From a virus: a stretch of DNA of 60,286 bases. This document shows, piece by piece, positions 1-6,677 of this stretch; position 1 is the first letter of the stretch; every line of letters begins with the position of its first letter. Where the stretch lies: the IMG/VR virus record IMGVR_UViG_3300042866_000794, positions 1 through 60,286 of that record. The stretch is one strand, 5' to 3'. Both the position numbers and the translations under genes were made by a program. A model generated the notes under the pieces. That model was not told the origin of the DNA. It was given only the letters and a program-made list of their open reading frames with translations, and ran no database searches.

Positions 1-404
1 CTCCTGGGTTACGACGAACACCATCCGCCGATGACAAAGCCCTCGGCAAACTGCACGGCGACTGGCGGCTCCCACTTGTCATGGTTTTCCATGACGTACT
101 GAATCGCCTCTTCCTGCGCGGCGAGCGTCGGGGCATGCCATTGGATTGCTCCGGTCAGCATCCCGATGCACCCGCTGTACGAATCCCCGTTCTGCCGCAG
201 GCTGGTGTCCACATCGGACATCCACTGCGTGAGGATCTCGCTCTTGTCGAAAGTCCGGTACGTTCTGAAGTCGAACTCTGCTCCCACGGACGGGCTCCCT
301 CTGCAACAGATAGGCCATCGCCTGCTCGCCAACGTGGCGAGTGTACGCAGGCGGGAAGCCTTCCTTTAGTTCGTTCCAGGAGATCAGGCGGGTCACCCCC
401 ATGG
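1..404. repeat. Imperfect terminal direct repeat, copy A
   Basis: This stretch matches the last 404 bases of the window (59883-60286) with no indels and six substitutions, at positions 119, 194, 204, 277, 292 and 379 (98.5% identity). It holds the end of the methyltransferase gene and the start of a small gene. The simplest reading is that the window is a circular or terminally redundant genome of about 59,882 bp. The mismatches mean the two copies came from slightly different molecules, or that the repeat is real and diverging. Confidence 0.95.
9..287 (-). CDS. Small conserved phage protein (copy A)
   Basis: This gene encodes about 92 residues of unknown function, with central motifs EEAIQYVMENHDKW and EPPVAVQF and a short hydrophobic C-terminus. 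I place the start at a GTG preceded by GAGGGAG at 6-7 nt. An upstream ATG at 332 would add residues that look like a shadow of the methyltransferase. The gene lies almost wholly inside the terminal repeat, and a second copy sits at 59891-60169. Its first 209 nt overlap the methyltransferase frame in a different phase. The product looks soluble; no function is inferred. Confidence 0.7.
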   Translation of the reverse strand: MGAEFDFRTYRTFDKSEILTQWMSDVDTSLRQNGDSYSGCIGMLTGAIQWHAPTLAAQEEAIQYVMENHDKWEPPVAVQFAEGFVIGGWCSS

Positions 405-975
405 CGGCGCGGCCTTCCTCCACCGTCTTGGCGGTGGACCCACCGATCACCAACTTGCCCGTCTTCTTGCACACGCCTTTGCAGGTGTCGCCCATGGTGT
501 GGTACACGCCCACGGGTTTGCCTTGCTCCTTGTGCTTGCAGCCCGACCCGACCAGTGGGAAGGACGCTAGGAACAGGCGATGCCTGCGGACCTTGAGCCC
601 GTAGGCCGAGCCGCATTCGATCACCGCACCATCCATCCCGGGTGCGCCGACCACATTCTCCACCACCCACGGCACACCGCAGTCACGCAGCAGCTCCAGG
701 GTGGGGGTGAGCAGGTCATCGTACTTACTCTTCCCGCCCTGCGCTTCCCGCAGATGCTTGGCCCGGGTGTGTGCTTGGCACGGCGGCGATGCGTGGATCA
801 GGTCGAACTCACGCAGATACTGCCGATCCTCCAACGCATCCAGCGCGCTGCCCCGATGAAACTGAAAGGGGTAACTGGGCTGGAACCTCACATCCCATCC
901 GACCACATCAAACCCGGCTTCGTAGTACCCATCTGCCGCCATCCCTGCTCCACAGTACAGGTCCAGAACCCGCAT
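79..975 (-). CDS. C5-cytosine DNA methyltransferase
   Basis: The product should methylate cytosine C5 in DNA, probably to protect phage DNA from host restriction. It opens with the SAM-binding motif I (DLYCGAGMAADGYYEAG). It also has the catalytic Pro-Cys loop (ASPPCQ, near residue 63), the ENV motif (VVENVVG) and RRHRLF (motif VIII), in normal order. The ATG at 975 has AGGTG five bases upstream. Conserved sequence ends near residue 230; the last ~65 residues are Arg-rich and overlap the next gene in another frame. So the true C-terminus is uncertain, and a missing stop or a frameshift is possible. No cognate restriction enzyme is seen beside it. Confidence 0.9.
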   Translation of the reverse strand: MRVLDLYCGAGMAADGYYEAGFDVVGWDVRFQPSYPFQFHRGSALDALEDRQYLREFDLIHASPPCQAHTRAKHLREAQGGKSKYDDLLTPTLELLRDCGVPWVVENVVGAPGMDGAVIECGSAYGLKVRRHRLFLASFPLVGSGCKHKEQGKPVGVYHTMGDTCKGVCKKTGKLVIGGSTAKTVEEGRAAMGVTRLISWNELKEGFPPAYTRHVGEQAMAYLLQREPVRGSRVRLQNVPDFRQERDPHAVDVRCGHQPAAERGFVQRVHRDADRSNPMACPDARRAGRGDSVRHGKP

Positions 976-977
976 CC

Positions 978-1220
978 TTACACCTCATGCTGTGCGTACT
1001 CGTCCCATAACGCCCGCTCCACATCGACCAAGTGCCCCGTGTATTCAGACCGATCCACATGCGTGAAGAACTGGCCGTCTTCCAGCCATGCAATCACGCC
1101 CGGGTCATACACCCGCACGGATAGCACGTTGTCCGGCACATAGCCGAACGTGTTCTCCAGCAGGTCGGTGAAGTTCTTGTCCCGTGTGCGACCTGTCTTC
1201 TGCCATTCTTCAAAGGTCAT
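978..1220 (-). CDS. Hypothetical early protein, 80 aa
   Basis: This is a small acidic soluble protein of unknown function, with motifs FEEWQKTGR and NTFGYVPDN. The ATG at 1220 follows AGGAG at 8 nt. It sits directly upstream of the methyltransferase gene in the leftward early operon, and its start overlaps the stop of the preceding gene. Confidence 0.75.
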   Translation of the reverse strand: MTFEEWQKTGRTRDKNFTDLLENTFGYVPDNVLSVRVYDPGVIAWLEDGQFFTHVDRSEYTGHLVDVERALWDEYAQHEV

Positions 1221-1438
1221 CACGCAATCTCCTCTTCTACCTCGGCCTCAAAGTGCATCCACGCCGTGTCAACCAGCGACTCGGGGCACAGGCCAGACTG
1301 ATCTGCGAGGTGCAGCAGGTTAGCAATCAGGTCGCTGATCACGGTCGGCAGCTCATCGTCCACGGACAACCAGGATGCATCAGCAAACGTGTCGCATGCC
1401 TCCCTCGCCCGTGATGCGCGCTCTTCGTTTTCGGTCAT
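1220..1438 (-). CDS. Hypothetical early protein, 72 aa
   Basis: A strongly acidic protein (ends EAEVEEEIA) with predicted helices. The ATG at 1438 is preceded by GGAG and the same GATTGCGTG spacer used by the next gene downstream, so the two start regions look duplicated. Start and stop overlap both neighbours (ATGA type). Function unknown. Confidence 0.75.
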   Translation of the reverse strand: MTENEERASRAREACDTFADASWLSVDDELPTVISDLIANLLHLADQSGLCPESLVDTAWMHFEAEVEEEIA

Positions 1439-1623
1439 CACGCAATCTCCAGTAGGTGAATGATGTCGGACAGGACAGACTGCACATGCCGGACCTGAAT
1501 GACATCGGGATCATCGTCTGGCCGCGTGAACTTCCGGAGCCTGCGATCCAGAGTATCAATCCGTTCTTTCAGGGCATCGCTCAACTCATCGGCCTGCTCG
1601 TCGGTCAGTTCAATCGTTGGCAT
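1438..1623 (-). CDS. Hypothetical early helical protein, 61 aa
   Basis: Charged, probably coiled-coil protein containing LTDEQADELSDALKERID and a C-terminal SVLSDIIHLLEIA helix. The ATG at 1623 follows GGAGGTGATCG. Function unknown; it belongs to the leftward early operon. Confidence 0.75.
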   Translation of the reverse strand: MPTIELTDEQADELSDALKERIDTLDRRLRKFTRPDDDPDVIQVRHVQSVLSDIIHLLEIA

Positions 1624-1798
1624 CGATCACCTCCAGTCCGTGGCTGCCGCGCAGCCCGGTGTAGATAAGAATCTGGCCGTCGTTGTCCGTGTGAATCTCT
1701 GCCACGGGGAAGAGATGCAGGATCAGCGACTCCAGTTCGTCGTAGGTCAGGTCTAGATGCGGGCAACGCCGCACCAGATCGGGGATATCAGCCGGCAT
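1610..1798 (-). CDS. Hypothetical early protein, 62 aa
   Basis: The ATG at 1798 has GGAGG six bases upstream, which fixes the start; a longer in-frame extension to 1915 is Arg-rich and looks like a shadow. The protein contains LTYDELESLILHLFPV and IYTGLRG. Function unknown. Confidence 0.75.
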   Translation of the reverse strand: MPADIPDLVRRCPHLDLTYDELESLILHLFPVAEIHTDNDGQILIYTGLRGSHGLEVIDAND

Positions 1799-2087
1799 TG
1801 GCAGCCTCCTTTTCGTAGACAGCAGAATACCACCCGGTGCAGTCTTCCACCCAGAACCCAGCCGCCGACAACGCATCGGCCAACTGTTCGATCTTCTCAT
1901 ATTGCCTGCCGTCATAGTTCACATACGGCCAGAGCGGATCACCCTGGTAGTGCTGAAGGATGAGCAGGGCACCCTTGCCATACTCACCATCGAACTCTGA
2001 CCGGGTGTAGCAGACAAAGTCCCGGCCCAGCACCGACTCAATCACGGCTGCGGCTCGGGCCATCTTGGCTAGGTCACATGATGTCAT
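1788..2087 (-). CDS. Hypothetical early protein, 99 aa
   Basis: A predicted soluble protein with motifs IESVLGRDFVCYTRSEF and LADALSAAGFWVEDCTGWYS. The ATG at 2087 is six bases after AGGAGG. It overlaps the genes on both sides by a few bases, as is usual in this operon. Function unknown. Confidence 0.75.
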   Translation of the reverse strand: MTSCDLAKMARAAAVIESVLGRDFVCYTRSEFDGEYGKGALLILQHYQGDPLWPYVNYDGRQYEKIEQLADALSAAGFWVEDCTGWYSAVYEKEAANAG

Positions 2088-2221
2088 CGCATACCTCCTC
2101 GCACCTTGCGGTACAGTTGGATATTCACAACCTCCCAAGAGATCACCAGCCGCACGGCATCCCAGTGGTCGTAGCCACTGCGCCGTAACAGGTCGTATCT
2201 ACGCTGCGTGATCGCAGTCAT
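2084..2221 (-). CDS. Very small early protein, 45 aa
   Basis: A basic peptide (RRYDLLRRSGYDHWDAV near its start, RKVRGGMR at its end). The start follows the canonical GAGGAGGTGAGCG leader and the stop overlaps the next ATG as ATGA. Basic and aromatic content would fit a nucleic-acid or protein binder, but that is only a guess. Confidence 0.7.
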   Translation of the reverse strand: MTAITQRRYDLLRRSGYDHWDAVRLVISWEVVNIQLYRKVRGGMR

Positions 2222-2411
2222 CGCTCACCTCCTCATCTGGAATGCTGTCATTGGCTGCGCTCACTTGCTGTAGAAGTCTGTCGCCAACAGTCCGAAAGTA
2301 TGGTCCGTCTCCGCATGCGGACAAGTAGTGGAAGCAGGCCCGCTCTAGCACAAGACGCTCCTCTGCGTCGAACGCTGCCCAGCGAACAATTGGCGAGACA
2401 TCGGCGCTCAT
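2199..2411 (-). CDS. Hypothetical early protein, 70 aa
   Basis: An acidic protein with motifs VRWAAFDAEERLVLERACF and SACGDGPYFRTV. The start at 2411 uses the canonical GAGGAGGTGAGCG leader. Function unknown. Confidence 0.75.
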   Translation of the reverse strand: MSADVSPIVRWAAFDAEERLVLERACFHYLSACGDGPYFRTVGDRLLQQVSAANDSIPDEEVSDDCDHAA

Positions 2412-2435
2412 CGCTCACCTCCTCGGGTCATGCAC

Positions 2436-2741
2436 CTAGCCCACGCGGTACGGCCTGCCATCGGGATATCGCAGGCCCACCATCGAAGCATTCTGTTCAA
2501 AGGCGTAACATGCGGCACGTTCTGCAAGCCGCTGGTAGAAGTCCCACTGATCGGCGCTCTCCAGCATCTGGTCGTACGCGGTCATTGTCCCCATGGGGGA
2601 GGAGTGAGTCCGCTCGGCCACTGCCTTGCAGGCATCCTTCATGGCGAGGAACAGCCACATCGCTTGGTCGGCAGTGCATGTGAAATGCAGCCCCTGCCAG
2701 GATTCGCTGGTCGCAACCGGCTCGGTCTTACGGTCTTCCAT
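2436..2741 (-). CDS. Hypothetical early protein, 101 aa
   Basis: A mostly helical soluble protein with HFTCTADQAMWLFLAMKDAC and QRLAERAACYAFEQ. Its start lies inside the end of the upstream 58-aa gene (14-nt overlap) and lacks a strong Shine-Dalgarno, so it may depend on translational coupling. Function unknown. Confidence 0.7.
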   Translation of the reverse strand: MEDRKTEPVATSESWQGLHFTCTADQAMWLFLAMKDACKAVAERTHSSPMGTMTAYDQMLESADQWDFYQRLAERAACYAFEQNASMVGLRYPDGRPYRVG

Positions 2742-2904
2742 TGCGGTCTACCCATCCCATCTTTACGGGGTCATCGTCCTCCCACTCCTCATCGCATGGC
2801 ACACAAGGCTCGTACGCATCGGCATAGGCCGCATCCAGTGCGTCCAGTTCTGCGTTGAGGGACGCCAGCTCCTCTGCGGTCAGGTTATCCCTGTACTTCT
2901 GCAT
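2728..2904 (-). CDS. Small acidic early protein, 58 aa
   Basis: A very acidic protein with an N-terminal helix (LTAEELASLNAELDALDA) and a CVPCDEEWEDDD segment carrying a CxxC pair. It starts with the canonical GGAGGAGGTGATCG leader. Small acidic early proteins can be DNA mimics in other phages; nothing here proves that. Confidence 0.75.
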   Translation of the reverse strand: MQKYRDNLTAEELASLNAELDALDAAYADAYEPCVPCDEEWEDDDPVKMGWVDRNGRP

Positions 2905-3028
2905 CGATCACCTCCTCCGCGTCGATAGTATACATCCATCCACATGCCCGACAGCAGGCATGCCACAGAGAGCCAAGCGGGGCAGCCCATGCCACCTCGC
3001 AGCAGTCACACATTGGGCACTCACTCAT
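2885..3028 (-). CDS. Small zinc-ribbon-like protein, 47 aa
   Basis: Two cysteine knuckles are visible, CPMCDCC at the start and CCRAC at the middle, which would bind one zinc ion. The start follows GGAGG at 6 nt. The end overlaps the next gene by 20 nt. Probably a zinc-binding adaptor; target unknown. Confidence 0.75.
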   Translation of the reverse strand: MSECPMCDCCEVAWAAPLGSLWHACCRACGWMYTIDAEEVIDAEVQG

Positions 3029-3197
3029 CGGAAGCCTCCGTGTATTCGGACTCGTCCAGTTCGCGGGATGCCGTGGGCTCCAGTTCGCCCTTGTCGGCCT
3101 GCTCTGCCAGATATTCCAAGGCCGCAGCCAGAGCCTCTTCATATGTCTCGGAAGCCTGAACGCACATGAACGTGAACTCCCAGACTTTCTCAGGCAT
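3021..3197 (-). CDS. Small acidic early protein, 58 aa
   Basis: An acidic helical protein (YEEALAAALEYLAEQADKGE; acidic C-terminus ELDESEYTEASDE). The ATG at 3197 follows GGAGGTTCCCA. The upstream in-frame extension is a shadow of the neighbouring gene. Function unknown. Confidence 0.75.
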   Translation of the reverse strand: MPEKVWEFTFMCVQASETYEEALAAALEYLAEQADKGELEPTASRELDESEYTEASDE

Positions 3198-3435
3198 TGG
3201 GAACCTCCTCCAGTTTGCGAACGGCATCGACAGCCGACTGCAACTCCCGCACGCAGTAGCGCAGGTGCGAGAGAAGTTCTTCGGCATCACTGGCTTGCTC
3301 GTACGCGCCGATGAGCAGCGAATTCAGCGATTCGCTCCAGTCCCTAGTGGCAAGGCTGTGCCCGCCCAGCCGCCTGCCCAATGGCAGGCCGTCTTGGCTG
3401 CGGTTCAGCGCATCGAACACTGCGTAGTCATGCAT
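3190..3435 (-). CDS. Hypothetical early protein, 81 aa
   Basis: A soluble protein with a long C-terminal helix (ELLSHLRYCVRELQSAVDAV). The start at 3435 follows GGAGGTGGTTA. Function unknown. Confidence 0.75.
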   Translation of the reverse strand: MHDYAVFDALNRSQDGLPLGRRLGGHSLATRDWSESLNSLLIGAYEQASDAEELLSHLRYCVRELQSAVDAVRKLEEVPNA

Positions 3436-3628
3436 TAACCACCTCCTTCAGCCCGTTGTCCCAGGCATAGTTGACCGCATCCTCGGACTCATCCACCCGG
3501 ATATCGTCCACCAGAAACCACCGGGCCATGAGGTTGCGGGCAGAAGCCTCGGCCTCATCGATGGTGGCAAACCGCAGGCCGTTTCCAGCCCATTCACCCT
3601 GCACATAGACCATCGGTCGGAAACTCAT
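3428..3628 (-). CDS. Conserved early protein with WAGNGLRF motif, 66 aa
   Basis: The central block GEWAGNGLRFATIDEAEA resembles a small protein often seen in phage genomes (KWAGNALRFAT-type), apparently a compact alpha/beta fold. The family has no known function to my knowledge. The ATG at 3628 follows AGGA; a longer start at 3646 is less likely. Confidence 0.75.
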   Translation of the reverse strand: MSFRPMVYVQGEWAGNGLRFATIDEAEASARNLMARWFLVDDIRVDESEDAVNYAWDNGLKEVVNA

Positions 3629-3804
3629 TCGTCTTCCTCCTCGCACGGAACCGGATCGTCCTCAACCCACACCCAACACTGGACGTAGGCTCCATTGTCG
3701 GCACCCATAGAAACCTTGGCATCGCTGTCGATCTCAAGCTCGCCGTCGCGGACCAGAGTCTCGCGGGCACGTTGTAGATACCACGCCTCATCGAAGTGGC
3801 TCAT
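3625..3804 (-). CDS. Conserved early protein, 59 aa
   Basis: Contains GELEIDSDAKVSMGADNGAY followed by VQCWVWV, a pattern I associate with a short protein common in phages. It begins with AGGATGACAC-ATG and its stop overlaps the next start. Acidic C-terminus (CEEEDE). Function unknown. Confidence 0.75.
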   Translation of the reverse strand: MSHFDEAWYLQRARETLVRDGELEIDSDAKVSMGADNGAYVQCWVWVEDDPVPCEEEDE

Positions 3805-4010
3805 GTGTCATCCTCTTCGGAGTCATCGGCCTTAGTCGGCAGGCACTCCCTGATCGCAGCACCGCCTGCCTCAATCATGGCGAGTTGAATGTGATCCTCG
3901 TTCTCGTCCAGAAACTCGTTGCATTGCTTAGTGGTCCAGTTGGGGCGCACATCCTTGATGTCCTCGGCACGCCAACAAATCTCGGCGTATCGCTTGCGTC
4001 TGCTAGACAT
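3801..4010 (-). CDS. Conserved early protein, 69 aa
   Basis: The pattern EDIKDVRPNWTTKQCNEFL followed by an IQLAMIEAG helix matches a recurrent small phage protein of unknown role. It starts after GAGGTAAGCG and ends in an acidic tail (DDSEEDDT). Confidence 0.75.
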   Translation of the reverse strand: MSSRRKRYAEICWRAEDIKDVRPNWTTKQCNEFLDENEDHIQLAMIEAGGAAIRECLPTKADDSEEDDT

Positions 4011-4323
4011 CGCTTACCTCCAGGCCCAGCTCGGCGCGGGCTTCCGCATCCCACAGTTCCGGCTGGTTGTTCTCACATCTGAGGGCATACTCCTGCCCGG
4101 CCTCATCACCGAAATGGGCCTCCACTGACAGGTACGATCCGAAATCATGTGGGTTGGAGCGGATCACCAGATCACAACCCTCTGGCGGCGCACCGAACAG
4201 CCGCTTCAACTGCCCGACGTAGGCCCGGCATTCCGCCCGAGCCTGTCGCATGTAGCCTTCCCGGCCGACCGAAGCGCAGTCCTCCCCGTATGGGGCAGAA
4301 CCCAGGTACATAACGTCACGCAT
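4003..4323 (-). CDS. Conserved phage protein, 106 aa
   Basis: Motifs PYGEDCASVG, ARAECRAYVGQLKRLFG and SNPHDFGSYLSVEAHF are characteristic of a recurrent uncharacterised phage protein. The ATG at 4323 follows GAGGAG at 5 nt, better placed than the GTG at 4329. Function unknown. Confidence 0.8.
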   Translation of the reverse strand: MRDVMYLGSAPYGEDCASVGREGYMRQARAECRAYVGQLKRLFGAPPEGCDLVIRSNPHDFGSYLSVEAHFGDEAGQEYALRCENNQPELWDAEARAELGLEVSDV

Positions 4324-4325
4324 GG

Positions 4326-4502
4326 TCACTCCTCATACTTGTAAGAGCCACAAGAGTTGCCATTGGAATCACGGAGCCCGCCCTCCTGGCTGCCGTCTTT
4401 CTCCACACCCCGGGCGATCAGCCGCAGCAGGCGAGCCACCTCGCAGGATGGGTCATCCTCAAACGCTGCGTTGTCGCACTCAATCTCCACCAGAAACCGC
4501 AT
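4326..4502 (-). CDS. Conserved early protein, 58 aa
   Basis: Begins MRFLVEIECDNAAFEDDP and ends with a DSNGNSCGSYKYEE beta segment, a layout shared by a small phage protein family (EI-CDNAAF ... EVARLLR ... DxNGN). Starts after AGGGGTGAGAC. Function unknown. Confidence 0.75.
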   Translation of the reverse strand: MRFLVEIECDNAAFEDDPSCEVARLLRLIARGVEKDGSQEGGLRDSNGNSCGSYKYEE

Positions 4503-4505
4503 GTC

Positions 4506-4709
4506 TCACCCCTTGGTTGCAAGGTAATGCCGTACCAGTTCTTCGATGGAGATATCCCGGTATCCTTCGATCCGGTCACCCCACTCATGCTCGGCGTCTT
4601 GCTCTGCGGTGGAGAACCGCACCACGCAGTCCTGCACCGCATCCCATGTCTCGCAGTCACCGAGCAGGACAAAGCACCTGCCCTGCTCCAGGTCAGTCAG
4701 CTCCGGCAT
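4506..4709 (-). CDS. Hypothetical early protein, 67 aa
   Basis: An acidic soluble protein (CFVLLGDCETWDAVQDCVV; ISIEELVRHYLATKG). The ATG at 4709 follows AAGGAGACTGCCC. Function unknown. Confidence 0.75.
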   Translation of the reverse strand: MPELTDLEQGRCFVLLGDCETWDAVQDCVVRFSTAEQDAEHEWGDRIEGYRDISIEELVRHYLATKG

Positions 4710-4992
4710 GGGCAGTCTCCTTGTGGGCCTGGGTCATGAGGCGTTCTGCCTGCTTGGTGCGGGGGATCACACGCCACCCGTCGAAGTTGCGGGCCAGCGG
4801 GCCGACGACCCACGCCCCCTTGTATTCCTCCACATACCGCCGCTCCCCGCACCAGTCACGGGAGCCGACATCGCTGATCGGCGCACCGAAGACCGGCTTG
4901 CCGCCGCGCTTGGTGGCCAACCGGTTGACGGCATAGATGAACGCAATGCACTCGCCGCCGTCCCACGGGCCGTCATCGAACCGAAACTGCAT
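4693..4992 (-). CDS. Hypothetical early protein, 99 aa
   Basis: Starts MQFRFDDGPWDGGECIAF after AGGAG at 7 nt; contains RRYVEEYKGAWVVGPL and a basic C-terminal helix. The long upstream in-frame extension to 5241 is a shadow of the next gene. Function unknown. Confidence 0.75.
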   Translation of the reverse strand: MQFRFDDGPWDGGECIAFIYAVNRLATKRGGKPVFGAPISDVGSRDWCGERRYVEEYKGAWVVGPLARNFDGWRVIPRTKQAERLMTQAHKETAHAGAD

Positions 4993-4993
4993 G

Positions 4994-5236
4994 TCACATC
5001 TCCTCGCCGGGAAACAGGTAATCCACACCCACGCCCAAGGTTTCCGCACCGTTGATGCGGTGGATCCCGTTGGACTCAAAGTCATCCCCCACCAGAACGG
5101 CCCAGGCGTCGAACACCTGCCCGGCGGTGGCATTGGCATCCGCCAGCACCACAGGGAACTGGGTGGGGGTGAAAATCCCCTGCGCTCCGACTGGACGCAC
5201 CAGCACGGACGCGATGTACCGATACCGCTTCTGCAT
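4994..5236 (-). CDS. Hypothetical early protein, 80 aa
   Basis: A predicted beta-rich protein (YIASVLVRPVGAQGIF; GVGVDYLFPGEEM). The start at 5236 follows GAAGGTGTGAC. Function unknown. Confidence 0.7.
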   Translation of the reverse strand: MQKRYRYIASVLVRPVGAQGIFTPTQFPVVLADANATAGQVFDAWAVLVGDDFESNGIHRINGAETLGVGVDYLFPGEEM

Positions 5237-5237
5237 G

Positions 5238-5987
5238 TCACACCTTCACTTTCCGGTTGTAGGAACCCACCCCACGCAAGGCCCGCACAGCCTTGCCAGC
5301 CTCACTGCCCGGCGGCTGAGTGCCGTGGATCAGCAGGGCAAACGACCCGCCAGTGAGCGAGTACGCATGGCTGTCATCATGGTCGATAGCCAGCCGCAGC
5401 CGTTTGGCCTTGGCCTCGCTGTAGACCACCACAGCCTCGCGGAACCCCTCGCTGTCGATTAGGTGGTCAAACCGACCGCCCCTGCTGGCAGTCAGGGCCA
5501 GATTCGCAGGCAGGATGTCCCGCCGCTTCTGCCAGAACGACAACATCTTGGTGTAGGCATACAGCCGCAGGTCGGGCCTGCGTTCGCACACCTCCAGCCA
5601 CGCATCGAAGTAGTTGAGGATCTTGAAATCCCCAGCCACATGGATGCGAATCACCGCTGCCCGGTCAGGCAGAGCCTCAACCAGAGCCGAGGCACACTTC
5701 ATGGGCGACTCTGCCGCAAGCGACAGGGCCGCATCCATGTTGGCCTTACGAAACTTGTACACATCCGTGTACTGAGCCTCTTGCGAGGCCGAAAAGCACC
5801 GGAACAACGTGTGCTTCCCGTCTTGAATCTTGCGTTTGCCGCGTCCGTACTCCACAGCCCAAGACTTACAGTCCTTGGCTGCGGGACAGGTCACTCCTGA
5901 CAGCATGTCAAAGGAGTAGACCTTGACGCCCAAACGCTCCTGAAGACGGCGGAGCTTGGCGTTGGCCGGTGCATATGCCAGTCGCAT
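5238..5987 (-). CDS. GP88-like phage protein
   Basis: At 249 aa, this is the largest protein at the head of the leftward operon after the zinc-ribbon gene. It resembles the family named after mycobacteriophage gene product 88. Shared features are a CP-x3-DC cluster (TCPAAKDCKSW, near residue 32), a CFSASQEAQYTDVY block, IRIHVAGDF and an aromatic LYAYTKMLSFW segment. The family appears often in phage early regions and its biochemical function is not established. The ATG at 5987 lies five bases after GGAGG; a GTG at 5993 would touch the ribosome site and is rejected. Confidence 0.8.
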   Translation of the reverse strand: MRLAYAPANAKLRRLQERLGVKVYSFDMLSGVTCPAAKDCKSWAVEYGRGKRKIQDGKHTLFRCFSASQEAQYTDVYKFRKANMDAALSLAAESPMKCASALVEALPDRAAVIRIHVAGDFKILNYFDAWLEVCERRPDLRLYAYTKMLSFWQKRRDILPANLALTASRGGRFDHLIDSEGFREAVVVYSEAKAKRLRLAIDHDDSHAYSLTGGSFALLIHGTQPPGSEAGKAVRALRGVGSYNRKVKV

Positions 5988-6090
5988 ACGCACCTCCGTT
6001 GATAGAACCGACTACCGAACGGCAGCCGAACCCGGACAGCAACACGGAATAACCCCCGGAGGGGCTGTCACTGCCCGGGATCGGATCCCG

Positions 6091-6270
6091 TCACACACCT
6101 TCATCCCTGTCCGCACAGGCATCACACTGGTATCCCCGGCGAACATCCGCGGGGGTCAGTCTGTTGGGCTCTTTGCACGTTGGGCACGGGTGAATCCGAG
6201 GATTCCCCTTGGTGGCCCGACGCAACGCAGACCCAGGCCGGGCGAACTGCGAACGATCCTCATCGTCCAT
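6091..6270 (-). CDS. Zinc-ribbon protein, 59 aa, first gene of leftward operon
   Basis: The product has a clean zinc-ribbon, CPTC near residue 29 and CDAC near residue 49, flanked by basic residues (ALRRATKGNPRIHP). The ATG at 6270 follows GAGGTGACACT. As the most promoter-proximal leftward gene it could be an early DNA- or RNA-polymerase-binding regulator; that role is inference only. Confidence 0.75.
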   Translation of the reverse strand: MDDEDRSQFARPGSALRRATKGNPRIHPCPTCKEPNRLTPADVRRGYQCDACADRDEGV

Positions 6271-6290
6271 AGTGTCACCTCATATGCTGC

Positions 6291-6319
6291 CCGCATGCGG
6301 ATAGAGTAATACGTTACTC
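6291..6319. promoter_or_regulatory. Twin palindromes upstream of leftward operon
   Basis: A perfect 10-bp palindrome (CCGCATGCGG, 6291-6300) sits next to an inverted repeat GAGTAA-TACG-TTACTC (6304-6319), 21 to 49 bases upstream of the first leftward start codon. This is the usual place for an operator overlapping a promoter. No cognate repressor is identified. Confidence 0.45.
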
Positions 6320-6358
6320 CCCGCATTGCGAGCGTTACACTCACACTCACACTCACCG

Positions 6359-6393
6359 CACAACATATACAGCGGGACGCACAAAAAAATCTT
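6359..6393. repeat. Duplicated element, copy 1
   Basis: Core CACAACA-TATACAGCGGGACG followed by A7TCTT. Copy 2 is at 6571-6607 in the same orientation, and both follow ACTCAC-type tandem repeats. In copy 1 the A-tract is also the left arm of a 13-bp hairpin (6383-6413) closed by GGATTTTTTT, which could terminate transcription in either direction. Confidence 0.7.
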
Positions 6394-6489
6394 TCGCACG
6401 GAAGGATTTTTTTCGTACGCTGACCGCAGACAGAATCTGCGCCAGTGTGAGCGGCACACCCCCGGAAAACCGGGAGAATGCCCGTGAAT

Positions 6490-6570
6490 CGAACAAGCGA
6501 GCGAACAAGCGAACAAGCGAGCGAAAGGCTCACTCACTCACTCACTCACTCACACTCACTCACTCACTCT
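6490..6570. repeat. Tandem GAACAAGC and CTCA repeats
   Basis: Three to four overlapping GAACAAGC(GAGC) units (about 6490-6525) are followed by about ten CTCA units (6529-6570). Short direct repeats beside an A/T-rich element are typical of iteron origins. No initiator protein is recognised. Confidence 0.6.
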
Positions 6571-6607
6571 CACAACACCTATACAGCGGGACGGCGAAAA
6601 AAATCTT
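6571..6607. repeat. Duplicated element, copy 2
   Basis: Matches copy 1 (6359-6393) over about 33 positions with a 2-nt insertion before the TATACAGCGGGACG core, again ending in A7TCTT. It lies beside a T-rich stretch (6614-6630). Confidence 0.7.
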
Positions 6608-6649
6608 GGGAAAAATCTTTTTACTACTTTCGCCCGGGAAATCGGCCGA

Positions 6650-6677
6650 TTGTAACGGGGTCCGATTGTGCTACATT
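6650..6677 (+). promoter_or_regulatory. Possible rightward promoter
   Basis: TTGTAA (6650-6655) and TACATT (6672-6677) are 16 bp apart, resembling sigma-70 -35/-10 boxes, and lie 57 bp before the ATG at 6734. CGATTGT occurs twice within this stretch. It is a pattern match only. Confidence 0.35.

Noticed and set aside
3594-3791. Minus-strand frame beginning MRRGIYNVPA
   Set aside because: It is an alternative frame of the better supported 59-aa gene at 3625-3804, which has a ribosome site and a conserved pattern.
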